Shown here: positions 7,260 to 14,200 of the stretch, one piece after another
Position numbering within the stretch: the first letter of the stretch is position 1
Layout of the letters: each line of letters starts with the position of its first letter
DNA from: JBQCEE01 sp051960575
GTDB lineage: Bacteria; Actinomycetota; Actinomycetes; Mycobacteriales; Jatrophihabitantaceae
Length of the DNA stretch: 20,695 nucleotides
Direction of reading: 5' to 3'
Assembly (NCBI RefSeq): GCF_051960575.1
Contig: NZ_JBQCEE010000129.1
Coordinates: 1 to 20,695 of the forward strand
The notes under the pieces: model-generated
Database searches by the model: none
Seen by the model: only the letters and a program-made list of their open reading frames with translations
What the model was told of the DNA's origin: nothing
Made by a program: the position numbers and the translations under genes

Positions 7260-8969
7260 TCAGCGCGGCGCGGCGACCACCCAGCGGCCCGCACGCAGGT
7301 CGCGCTTGAGGATCTTGCCGACGGGGTTGCGGGGCAGCGCCTCGACCAGTTCCAGGCGTTCCGGCCACTTGAACCGCGCGACGTCCTTGGCGCGCAGCAC
7401 CTCGTGCAGCTCCTCGAGGGTCGGCGGGTCGGCCGGGTCGCGTGGTGCGGCGAACGCGCACACCTGCTCGCCGAGACGCTCGTCGGGCATGCCGACGACG
7501 CCGACCTCGGCGATCTTCGGGTGGGCGGAGAGTAGCGTCTCGACCTCGACGGCCGAGATCTTGTAGCCGCCGCGGCTGATGAGGTCCTTCGCGCGATCGA
7601 CGTAGACCAGCAGGTGGCCGCCGTCGCCGGTGATCTCGAAGATGTCGCCGGTGCGGTAGAAGCCCTGCTCGTCGAACGGGCTCGGCGCGTCCGCGCCCCA
7701 GTAGCCCGCGATCACGGCCGGCGACCAGACGCGCAGCTCGCCGGGGTGACCTGCCTCCTCGATGTCCTCGCCGGTCTCGAGGTCGACCAGCCGCGAGCGG
7801 CTCTCACGGCCGATCCGCGTGCGCCAGGCGAACGACGGGTCACCGGGACGCGGGAACAGCCGCCCGCGTTCGGCCGGGTCCGGGATCGTGTCCGGGCAGC
7901 CGAACAGGCAGAGACCCTCGTTCGAACCGAAGAGGTTCAGCACCTCGACGCCGCGCCCGCGCTCCCACGCCTCGATCATCCAGCCGGCGAGCGGCGCCGA
8001 CCCCGAGCCGACTGCGCGCAGCGAGCCGATGTCCCGTCCGGCCAGGGCCGTGGGGTCGCCGACCAGCGCGTCGAGGACGGCCGGCGGCGCGCACGTGTAG
8101 GTCACCCGCTCGGTCTCGATCTGCCGGATCAGCACCTCGATGTCGAAGGGGTGGTGCTGCACCAGCCGGGCGCCGAGCATGAGCCAGGGCATGAACATGC
8201 CGGCCATGCCGCCGGCGTTCACCATCGGGAACGGGTTCAGCAGGACGTCGTCCGAGGTGAGCCGGGGCGTCTCGATCGTCCCGAGCGCGATGGTCTGCCA
8301 GTCGCCGCTCGCCCGCGGCACTCCCTTCGGCACCCCCTCGGTGCCGGACGTCCAGCACAGTGTCACGCAGTCGTTCGGGTGGCGGACCAGCGCGTCGGTG
8401 TAGGCGCGGTACTCGGCGTCCAGGTGGTCGTCGAGCAGTTCGCCCGCGAGGTCGACGGCACCGGCGGGTGTGGCGTCGCCCCAGCAGAGCACGGTGGTCA
8501 GGGTGGGGATCCTGCCGACGAGCCCGACCGCGGTGTCGGCCGGTCGCGCGCTGCGGGCACGCGTCGTGGTCACGAACGTCGTCAGGCCGGCCAGCTCGCC
8601 CATCTGGCCGAGCTCGTGGCCGCCGTACTGGATCGGGAACGGGCAGGCGATGGCGCCCAGCGTGGCGGTGGCGATGAAGACCATCGCGAGCTCGACGGTG
8701 TTCGGCAGCTGCACGCCGACGACGTCGTCCTGCCGGACGCCGGCGCGGAACAGCGCGCGAGCGAGCCGGTCGACCTCGTCGTCGACCTCCAGCCAGGTCA
8801 GCCGTCGGGGCGGCCCGTCGGTGATCGACTCGCGGTTCAGCGGGTCGACGAGCGAGATGCGCTCGCCGAACTCGGTGACGCGTCGGCGGAACTGGTCGAC
8901 CCAGGTGGTGCCGTCCCACCAGCCGTCGCGCTCGAACGCGGCGACCTGGTCATCGGCGTAGAGCCGCAT
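7260..8969 (-). CDS. Class I adenylate-forming enzyme, acyl-CoA synthetase-like
   Basis: This is an AMP-binding protein of 569 residues that probably activates a carboxylic acid to its CoA thioester via an acyl-adenylate. It has the P-loop WTSGTEGVPKG (207-216 region), A5 motif LFGSNEG (346-352), A7 YRTGD (438-442), hinge RAKDLISRGGYKIS (459-472) and the catalytic lysine K552 in PRNPVGKILKRDLR. The ATG at 8969 follows GGAGGAG. It lies 36 bp downstream of an SDR gene in the same operon and 50 bp upstream of the HxlR gene. The A5 motif has Ser-Asn rather than the common Ser/Thr-Thr-Glu arrangement, and a short FGCPD stretch follows. Substrate chain type cannot be assigned; fatty, aromatic or alicyclic acids are all possible. 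Confidence 0.9.
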   Translation of the reverse strand: MRLYADDQVAAFERDGWWDGTTWVDQFRRRVTEFGERISLVDPLNRESITDGPPRRLTWLEVDDEVDRLARALFRAGVRQDDVVGVQLPNTVELAMVFIATATLGAIACPFPIQYGGHELGQMGELAGLTTFVTTTRARSARPADTAVGLVGRIPTLTTVLCWGDATPAGAVDLAGELLDDHLDAEYRAYTDALVRHPNDCVTLCWTSGTEGVPKGVPRASGDWQTIALGTIETPRLTSDDVLLNPFPMVNAGGMAGMFMPWLMLGARLVQHHPFDIEVLIRQIETERVTYTCAPPAVLDALVGDPTALAGRDIGSLRAVGSGSAPLAGWMIEAWERGRGVEVLNLFGSNEGLCLFGCPDTIPDPAERGRLFPRPGDPSFAWRTRIGRESRSRLVDLETGEDIEEAGHPGELRVWSPAVIAGYWGADAPSPFDEQGFYRTGDIFEITGDGGHLLVYVDRAKDLISRGGYKISAVEVETLLSAHPKIAEVGVVGMPDERLGEQVCAFAAPRDPADPPTLEELHEVLRAKDVARFKWPERLELVEALPRNPVGKILKRDLRAGRWVVAAPR

Positions 8970-9005
8970 CGCTGCTCCTCCGTTCGTCGTCGGGTCGAGG
9001 CGCCG

Positions 9006-9923
9006 TCACGCCGGCACGGTGCGGTCGCGGGTGATCTCACCGGCGAGGTCGAGGAACGCCGAGAGCGCCTCCGGGAACTCGCGCGGTTCGGCCTCGCGGC
9101 TGCGTGCGATGAGCGCCCCGAGCTGCTCGGGCGAGACGTGCCCCGCCGGCAGCGGCACCGCACCGAACTCGACGGTGCTCGCGACCCGGATCGCACCGGC
9201 CGCACTGACGATCACCTGGCCGTTCAGCGTCGACGCCGGGTCGACGAGCGCGGTGACGACGGGCGCGACGGCCTCGGGCGTCATGATGTCGCGGTACTGC
9301 GCATGCATGCCGGTGTCGGTCATCTGCGTCGTGGCGTAGGGCAGGACGACGTTCGTCAGGACGTTGCGCGCCTGACCCTCGACCGCGATCGCCCGCCCCA
9401 GTGCGATGAGGGCGCCCTTGCTCGCGGTGTACGCGGACGCGGTCGGCTCGCCGTAGAGCCCGGCGGTGGACGCGATCAGCACGATGCGTCCGGCCGACTG
9501 TGCGCGCATGTGCGCCGAGCACAGCATCGTCAGATGCGCGCTGCCGCTGATGTTGATCCTCGTGACGGTGTCGAACGCCTCGGGCGTGCTCTTGTGGAAC
9601 ATGGCCGGGTTGCTGACCGCGGCGTTCGCGACCAGGAAGTCGACATGGCCGGCCACGCCCAGCGCGGCGTCGAAGATGGCCTGCGCCGCATCGGCGTCCG
9701 CGACGTCGCTGTGCTCGGCGACGGCCGTCCCGCCGGCGGCCCGGATCTCGTCGACGACGTGGTCGGCCGGCCCGCGACCGTCGGCGTCGACCTGCCGGTT
9801 GCGGTTGTTGACCACGACGGTGGCGCCGGCCGCGGCCAGGTCGAGCGCGAAGGCGCGGCCGAGGCCCTTGCCGCCGCCGGTGACGATGCCGACCTGCCCG
9901 GCCAGTGGCCCGTCCATACCCAT
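9006..9923 (-). CDS. SDR oxidoreductase resembling MFE-2-type hydroxyacyl-CoA dehydrogenase
   Basis: This is a short-chain dehydrogenase of 305 residues. The glycine motif TGGGKGLGRAFA (15-26) and VVVNNR at the end of the second strand, followed by a long insert, resemble the 3-hydroxyacyl-CoA dehydrogenase domain of peroxisomal MFE-2/17-beta-HSD4. Catalytic residues are N124, S152, Y165 and K169 in YTASK. The usual NNAG/NAG reads NAA (100-102). It has about 50 extra C-terminal residues compared with a minimal SDR. The ATG at 9923 follows AGGAG. It is first in a three-gene operon with the acyl-CoA synthetase and HxlR genes, so an acyl-CoA-level dehydrogenase role is a fair inference, not proven. 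Confidence 0.88.
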   Translation of the reverse strand: MGMDGPLAGQVGIVTGGGKGLGRAFALDLAAAGATVVVNNRNRQVDADGRGPADHVVDEIRAAGGTAVAEHSDVADADAAQAIFDAALGVAGHVDFLVANAAVSNPAMFHKSTPEAFDTVTRINISGSAHLTMLCSAHMRAQSAGRIVLIASTAGLYGEPTASAYTASKGALIALGRAIAVEGQARNVLTNVVLPYATTQMTDTGMHAQYRDIMTPEAVAPVVTALVDPASTLNGQVIVSAAGAIRVASTVEFGAVPLPAGHVSPEQLGALIARSREAEPREFPEALSAFLDLAGEITRDRTVPA

Positions 9924-9959
9924 GTCCTGTCTCCTGCGCCGACCGCTGTAACTTCGTCA

Positions 9960-9988
9960 GTTGTAGTACGCGAGGTCGGCTTTGACAA
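9960..9988 (-). promoter_or_regulatory. Putative SDR-synthetase-HxlR operon promoter (site D)
   Basis: On the minus strand a TTGTCA -35 (9983-9988) and TACAAC -10 (9960-9965) are separated by exactly 17 bp, 37 bp upstream of the SDR ATG. The -10 is the complement of the TTGTA in the plus-strand copy of the shared element, TCGTCAGTTGTAG (9954-9966). At this promoter the element therefore lies in the opposite orientation but still covers the -10. Confidence 0.5.
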
Positions 9989-10011
9989 GCAACGACCGCG
10001 TGCACCCATCG

Positions 10012-10040
10012 TTGACCACTGACTCTGTTTGTTGTAGTAC
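10012..10040 (+). promoter_or_regulatory. Putative VOC gene promoter (site E)
   Basis: TTGACC (10012-10017) and TAGTAC (10035-10040) are spaced by exactly 17 bp, 40 bp upstream of the VOC start codon. The element CTGTTTGTTGTAG (10025-10037) spans the spacer end and the -10 and is the best match to the shared consensus. It diverges from the site D promoter about 25 bp away. Confidence 0.55.
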
Positions 10041-10079
10041 TGATCCGCCGACGACACCACGAGGACGAGGGGCACGAGC

Positions 10080-10790
10080 ATGAGCGGATCGAAGGACTGG
10101 GCCAAGCTGCGCCAGGTCGTCATCGCGACCACCGACCACGAAGGCGACGTCGCCGCGACGCGCAAGGCGTTCGGGCTCGGCCCCGGCTTCGCCGACCCCG
10201 AGGTGCACGAGATGCATCTGGTCGACGCCACCATGCCGGTCTCGGACACGACCTACCTCGAGTTCGTCGCGCCGATCGACGAGCGTGCCGGCGTCCACCG
10301 TTGGCTGCAGAAGATCGGCGGCCGGGGCGGGTACTGCCTGTCGGTGCAGCACTCGAACCCCGGTGCCGCGAAGGCGCGGGCCGAGGCGCGCGGCGTGCGC
10401 GCGGTCGCCGACGTCGTCGTCTTCGGCCACAACGTCGTGCAGCTGCACCCGAAGGACATGGGGCTGCTGCTCGAGCTCGACGGCATCGACGACCCGGACG
10501 TGTGGTTCTGGGACGACGTCGACCCGGGCCCGGAGTCGGGCGCGACCGTCGACCGCATCGTGTCGGTGGACGTCCCCGTCGCCGACCCGGCCGCGATGAC
10601 GGCGCTGTGGCACGACGTGCTCGGGTTCGATGCCTCGGCCGGTGCGACCGAGGTCGACCTCGGCGAGACGACCGTGCACTTCGTGCCGGGCGGACCGTCG
10701 GCGCAGTGGACGGTGCGGCTGCGGCGCGCCGAGCAGGCCGGCGACGTCACGGTGCCGGAGCTGGCCGGCGTCCGGTTCGAGCTGGTCTGA
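10080..10790 (+). CDS. VOC superfamily protein, methylmalonyl-CoA epimerase-like motif
   Basis: This 236-residue protein has two vicinal-oxygen-chelate modules (about 10-135 and 155-236). The first module ends with QLHPKDMGLLLEL (121-133), close to the HPK...G...EL motif of methylmalonyl-CoA epimerase, with H123 and E132 as candidate metal ligands together with E61. The second module (VDRIVSVDVPVADP, then LWHDVLGF) lacks an equally clear set of ligands. VOC enzymes include epimerases, dioxygenases, lyases and resistance proteins, so the reaction is unknown. The acyl-CoA context favours an epimerase or isomerase. The ATG at 10080 has an upstream GAGGGG. It is a single-gene unit ending at a strong hairpin. 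Confidence 0.82.
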   Translation: MSGSKDWAKLRQVVIATTDHEGDVAATRKAFGLGPGFADPEVHEMHLVDATMPVSDTTYLEFVAPIDERAGVHRWLQKIGGRGGYCLSVQHSNPGAAKARAEARGVRAVADVVVFGHNVVQLHPKDMGLLLELDGIDDPDVWFWDDVDPGPESGATVDRIVSVDVPVADPAAMTALWHDVLGFDASAGATEVDLGETTVHFVPGGPSAQWTVRLRRAEQAGDVTVPELAGVRFELV

Positions 10791-10809
10791 CTGCTGCACA
10801 CCTCCTGCG

Positions 10810-10843
10810 CACCGCCGACGCCGGTCAGCCGGCGTCGGCGGTG
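10810..10843. terminator. Perfect 15-bp hairpin between convergent genes
   Basis: The arms 10810-10824 (CACCGCCGACGCCGG) and 10829-10843 are exact reverse complements around a TCAG loop. It lies between the VOC stop (10790) and the stop of the convergent acyl-CoA synthetase gene (10849). There is no clear U-tract on either side, as is common in actinomycetes. It is probably a bidirectional terminator. Confidence 0.8.
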
Positions 10844-10848
10844 TCGTG

Positions 10849-12441
10849 TCAGGAGATGTTGCGGTCGCGTCCGGCCCAGAACGGTGCGCGCAGTTCGCGC
10901 TTGAGCACCTTGCCCGAAGGGTTGCGCGGCAGGGCATCGACGACCTCGACCGACCGCGGGCACTTGTAGCCCGCCAGCAGGCCGCGCGCGTGGGCGATGA
11001 TCGCCTCACCGTCGATCGCGCGCCCCGGTCGCGCCACGACGACGGCGTGGGGCGACTCGCCCCACCGCTCGGACGGGACGCCGATCACGGCGACCTCCAG
11101 GACGTCCGGGTGCGACATGATCGCGTTCTCGACCTCGGCGGGATAGACGTTCTCGCCGCCGGAGCTGATGACGTCCTTGATGCGGTCCTTGAGGAACAGG
11201 TAGCCGTCGGCATCGAGGTGTCCGGCGTCGCCGGTGCGGAACCAGCCACCTGGCCAGAACGCGGCCGCGGTGTCGTCGGGACGCCGCCAGTAGCCGCGCG
11301 TCACCACCGGCCCGCGGGTGACGACCTCGCCGACCTCGCCGATCGCGACCGCGTCGCCGGTGACCGGGTCGCGCACCTCGACCTCCACGCCGGGCACCGC
11401 TCGTCCGGCCGAGCGGAGCTTGCTGTCCTCGCGGACGACGTGGTCGTCGGGCCCGAGGATCGTCGTGACGCCGACCGTCTCGGTCAGGCCGTAGCTCTGC
11501 GCGAGCTTCGCGCCGAACACGCGCTGCGCCGCCACCATGGTCGACTCGGAGATCGGCGAGCCGCCGTAGACCAGCCACTCGACGCTCGAGTAGTCGGCCC
11601 GGGACGCCTCCGGGCTGCTGACGAAGGCCTGGATGACCGTCGGCACCATGATCACGTGCGTGGCACGCTCGCCGACCAGCTTCGTCAGCAGCGCCTGCGG
11701 CGTCACCTCGGTGAACTGCACGATCCGGCCGCCGGCGCCGAGCGCGATGAGCGACCAGCCGCCGGCGGCGATGTGGTAGTACGGCGTCGGCACGAGGCTG
11801 ATCGCGGACGGCGACACGTCGAACTGCGACCCGAACGTCGCCACGCCCCAGAGCATCGCGGCGGCCGTCGTCTCGACGCCCTTGGGCCGGCCGGTCGTGC
11901 CGGAGCTGTACATCATGCAGAAGAGTTCGTCGCCTGGCGCGTCGCGATGCGGGTCCGGACCGGAGGCCTCGGCGAGGAACGTCTCGAGCGGCGTCCAACC
12001 CTCCGGCGCGGCTGCATCGCCCTGCGTGAACCACAGGCGCGGGCCGGCGAACGCCGCGGGCACCGCGTGCACCAGCTGGTCCTCGACCAGGATCGCGGCG
12101 GGGTCCGCGTCACCGAGGATCCACTCGACCTCGGCGGGGGCGAGCCGGAAGTTGAGCGGGACGACGACGAGGCCGGCCTTCGCCGCCGCGAAGAAGAGCT
12201 CCCAGTACTCGGTGGCATTGCGGCCCAGGTAGCAGACCCGCTCGCCCTGCTGCAGGCCGGCCGCGATCAGCCCCGACGCCAGCGCGCTCGAACGGCGGTC
12301 GAGTTCCCCGTGGGTGACCGGACGCCCGTCGCCGACGATCGCGGGCGCAGCAGGTCGCTCGGCCGCGTTGTGCCGCAGCAGGTCGGCCGGCGAGTTGGCG
12401 GCCAGCACGCGATCGCGGAACGAGGTGAGCGTCTGTGACAT
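10849..12441 (-). CDS. FadD-type acyl-CoA synthetase
   Basis: This is an AMP-dependent acyl-CoA ligase of 530 residues, the normal length for the medium-chain/FadD group. It has the P-loop YSSGTTGRPKG (178-188), A5 YGLTE (317-321), FRTGD (401-405), hinge DRIKDVISSGGENVYPAEVE (419-438) and the catalytic lysine K511 in PRNPSGKVLKRELR. The ATG at 12441 shares one base with the stop of the upstream DapB-like gene (TGATG), and GGAG lies just before it, so the pair is translationally coupled. It is a second CoA ligase in the cluster, clearly different from the 569-residue one. The two may act on different intermediates, as seen in steroid and alicyclic acid breakdown. That is inference. Confidence 0.93.
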   Translation of the reverse strand: MSQTLTSFRDRVLAANSPADLLRHNAAERPAAPAIVGDGRPVTHGELDRRSSALASGLIAAGLQQGERVCYLGRNATEYWELFFAAAKAGLVVVPLNFRLAPAEVEWILGDADPAAILVEDQLVHAVPAAFAGPRLWFTQGDAAAPEGWTPLETFLAEASGPDPHRDAPGDELFCMMYSSGTTGRPKGVETTAAAMLWGVATFGSQFDVSPSAISLVPTPYYHIAAGGWSLIALGAGGRIVQFTEVTPQALLTKLVGERATHVIMVPTVIQAFVSSPEASRADYSSVEWLVYGGSPISESTMVAAQRVFGAKLAQSYGLTETVGVTTILGPDDHVVREDSKLRSAGRAVPGVEVEVRDPVTGDAVAIGEVGEVVTRGPVVTRGYWRRPDDTAAAFWPGGWFRTGDAGHLDADGYLFLKDRIKDVISSGGENVYPAEVENAIMSHPDVLEVAVIGVPSERWGESPHAVVVARPGRAIDGEAIIAHARGLLAGYKCPRSVEVVDALPRNPSGKVLKRELRAPFWAGRDRNIS

Positions 12442-13517
12442 CAGTGCTCCTTCGACGATCGGGCGTCGTACGGCGTGACGATCGGACGGCTGATCACGCC
12501 CGGCGGGGCGTCGACGGCGTACCGCACCGCGCGCAGCACCTGCGCCGCAAGGGCGTACTGCTCGGCGGACATGCGCGTCGTGTCGTCCGGGTGCTTCTCG
12601 AGCTCGACGGCGAGGGTGATGCCGGGGTGCCCGGTGACGGTGATGCGCCACAGCGGCGGATCAGGCTGCTCGAGGTGCTCGGTGTCGACGTACCAGTGGA
12701 TCGACATCGCCAGGTCGACGCCCGCCTCGGTCGTCGCCTCCCAGCGCCAGTTGGTGTGGCTGATGCCGCCGGCCTGCACGACACCCGTGCGTAGCTGGAC
12801 GTCCCTGCTCGCGGCGTGCACGACGTGCCGCGTCGTGACACCGGTGACCACCGTCCCGATGTTGTGCGCGAGCGCGGCCAGCACCTCTTCGTACATGCCG
12901 TTGAGCGCGCCGGCCGGTCCCCACGTCGAGCCGTCGTCACCGACGGCGTTCGGGTCGACGGTGGACGCGTCCTGCCCGAAGCCGAGCGTGTCGAAGAGGT
13001 AGGCGGCCTGCTGCACCGGGCTGCTGTCGACGTGCTCGACGACCTCGATGCGGTCGACCCGCAGGCAGACGGCCGTGGCGGCCGCGGCGAGTTGTTCGGC
13101 GGCGAACCCGGGGTTGAGCCCGGCACCGATCAGGCTCGCGCCACCGCTGCGGCACGCCTGCTCGAGCCGTTCCAGCCGCGGGCCCGTCCAGTGCTGCGGA
13201 CGCGAGTACCCGTTGATGCTGACGACGTTCTTGCCCGCCTCGAGCAGCCGGGCGATGTCGTCGTCGTGGCTGCCGTACTCGGCCAACCGACCGGCGTGGA
13301 CGACGACGTCCGCGTCCAGCGCCAGGATCTCGTCGACGTCGCTCGTCGCCGCGACCCCGATCGGCGCGCGGCGCACCAGTTCGGCGACGTCGCGTCCGGC
13401 CTTCGCGGGGTTGTAGACGAAGGCGCCGACGACCTCGACCTCGTCGCTGTCGAGCAGACCGCGCAGCGTCGCGGCCCCCATCGCCCCGGTTGCCCACTGC
13501 ACGACGCGGATCGGCAC
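12441..13517 (-). CDS. DapB-like NAD(P)-dependent dehydrogenase
   Basis: This 358-residue protein begins with a Rossmann nucleotide-binding segment, VVQWATGAMGAATLRGLL, like the N-terminal domain of dihydrodipicolinate reductase and of the 2,4-diaminopentanoate dehydrogenase group. It continues with DADVVVHAGR (near 78-87) and GAGLNPGF (near 138). Genome annotations often call such proteins dihydrodipicolinate reductases, but it is longer than true DapB (about 250 residues) and sits with catabolic genes, so lysine synthesis is unlikely. I chose the GTG at 13517, not the upstream codon at 13544, because GGGAGG lies 6 nt before it and homology starts there. It is the first gene of a two-gene unit with fadD, 62 bp after lutC. 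Confidence 0.8.
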   Translation of the reverse strand: MPIRVVQWATGAMGAATLRGLLDSDEVEVVGAFVYNPAKAGRDVAELVRRAPIGVAATSDVDEILALDADVVVHAGRLAEYGSHDDDIARLLEAGKNVVSINGYSRPQHWTGPRLERLEQACRSGGASLIGAGLNPGFAAEQLAAAATAVCLRVDRIEVVEHVDSSPVQQAAYLFDTLGFGQDASTVDPNAVGDDGSTWGPAGALNGMYEEVLAALAHNIGTVVTGVTTRHVVHAASRDVQLRTGVVQAGGISHTNWRWEATTEAGVDLAMSIHWYVDTEHLEQPDPPLWRITVTGHPGITLAVELEKHPDDTTRMSAEQYALAAQVLRAVRYAVDAPPGVISRPIVTPYDARSSKEH

Positions 13518-13561
13518 GCGAACCTCCCGATGGCCAGCCGGCACCTGCCCGAACGGCCCCG

Positions 13562-13577
13562 ATGCTACAGTAAACAG
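13562..13577 (-). promoter_or_regulatory. Shared 13-bp element upstream of DapB-like gene (site F)
   Basis: On the minus strand CTGTTTACTGTAG (13565-13577) is followed by CAT, giving a possible TAGCAT -10 (13562-13567). Over a longer stretch it matches the VOC promoter site E (ACTCTGTTT, two differing bases, then TGTAG). The -35 position holds only a poor TGCCCA. It lies in the short lutC to DapB-like gap, 45 bp upstream of the GTG start, and suggests that this pair has its own promoter and is not merely read from the lut operon. Confidence 0.45.
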
Positions 13578-13579
13578 AG

Positions 13580-14200
13580 TTACTTGGGCAGCACCCGGAG
13601 CGGATCCGACTCTTGGACGATCACGACGTGCAGGCGACGTGGGCCATGCACACCCTCCACCCGTCGAAGTTCGATGTCGCTGGTGGCTGACGGTCCGCTG
13701 ATCCAGGTCTGCGGTCGGGTGGGGTCGAGGGCGGCGACCGCCTCGGGGACGTCGGCGACGATCTGCTCGGTGGTGATGACGCAGACGTGCCGGTCAGGGA
13801 CGAGGGTGAGCGCACGGCGTCCTTGGCCGGGGCCGTGGTCGAGCACGATGGTGCCGGTGACGGCGATGCCGAGGGCGGCGGTGGTGACGACGGCGTCGAG
13901 CCTGTCGAGTTCGGCGGGGGTCAGCCTGGTGTCCGGCACGCCGTCGGTCACCGGCCAGGGGAAGCCGTCGGGGACGACGGTGGTGGCGCCGGCGAGCAGG
14001 TCGGCGAGCACGGCGGCGACCTCGTCGCCGGCGGCGTGGTGGACGGTGGCCCGGTAGTCGGCGACGCAGGCGGCGAACAGTTCGACCGGGTCGGCCGGTG
14101 GCGGCACGTCGCGGTAGCCGCGGTCGACCTGGACGCGGTCGTCCGCTGCGTCGGCGACCGCGGTGCGGACGCGGGCGAGGATCTCGTCGCGCGCGCTCAT
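13580..14200 (-). CDS. lutC: LutC, LUD-domain lactate utilisation protein
   Basis: This is the 206-residue third component of the LutABC complex that oxidises L-lactate to pyruvate. The LUD-type fold is indicated by GIAVTGTIVLDHGPGQ (111-126), LTLVPDRHVCVI (131-142) and the C-terminal SGPSATSDIELRRVEGVHGP (168-187). The frame is open further upstream, but the ATG at 14200 overlaps the lutB stop as ATGA and begins at the family N-terminus. LutC is needed for complex function; its own chemistry is unsettled. It is last in the lutABC order, as usual. Confidence 0.93.
   Translation of the reverse strand: MSARDEILARVRTAVADAADDRVQVDRGYRDVPPPADPVELFAACVADYRATVHHAAGDEVAAVLADLLAGATTVVPDGFPWPVTDGVPDTRLTPAELDRLDAVVTTAALGIAVTGTIVLDHGPGQGRRALTLVPDRHVCVITTEQIVADVPEAVAALDPTRPQTWISGPSATSDIELRRVEGVHGPRRLHVVIVQESDPLRVLPK

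Noticed and set aside
7614..10022. Plus-strand open frame of 802 codons opposite the acyl-CoA synthetase and SDR genes
   Set aside because: It is a shadow of two clear minus-strand enzymes, with low-complexity Arg/Val/Asp composition and no motif.
10630..12438. Plus-strand open frame of 602 codons opposite fadD
   Set aside because: It is antisense to a complete FadD with all catalytic motifs, and its composition is Arg/Asp-rich and featureless.
615..13420. GTTGTAG heptamers inside coding regions (near 615, 2160, 13411)
   Set aside because: They are explained by Tyr-Asn codons read in reverse and lack the upstream CTGTT part of the element, so I did not count them as sites.
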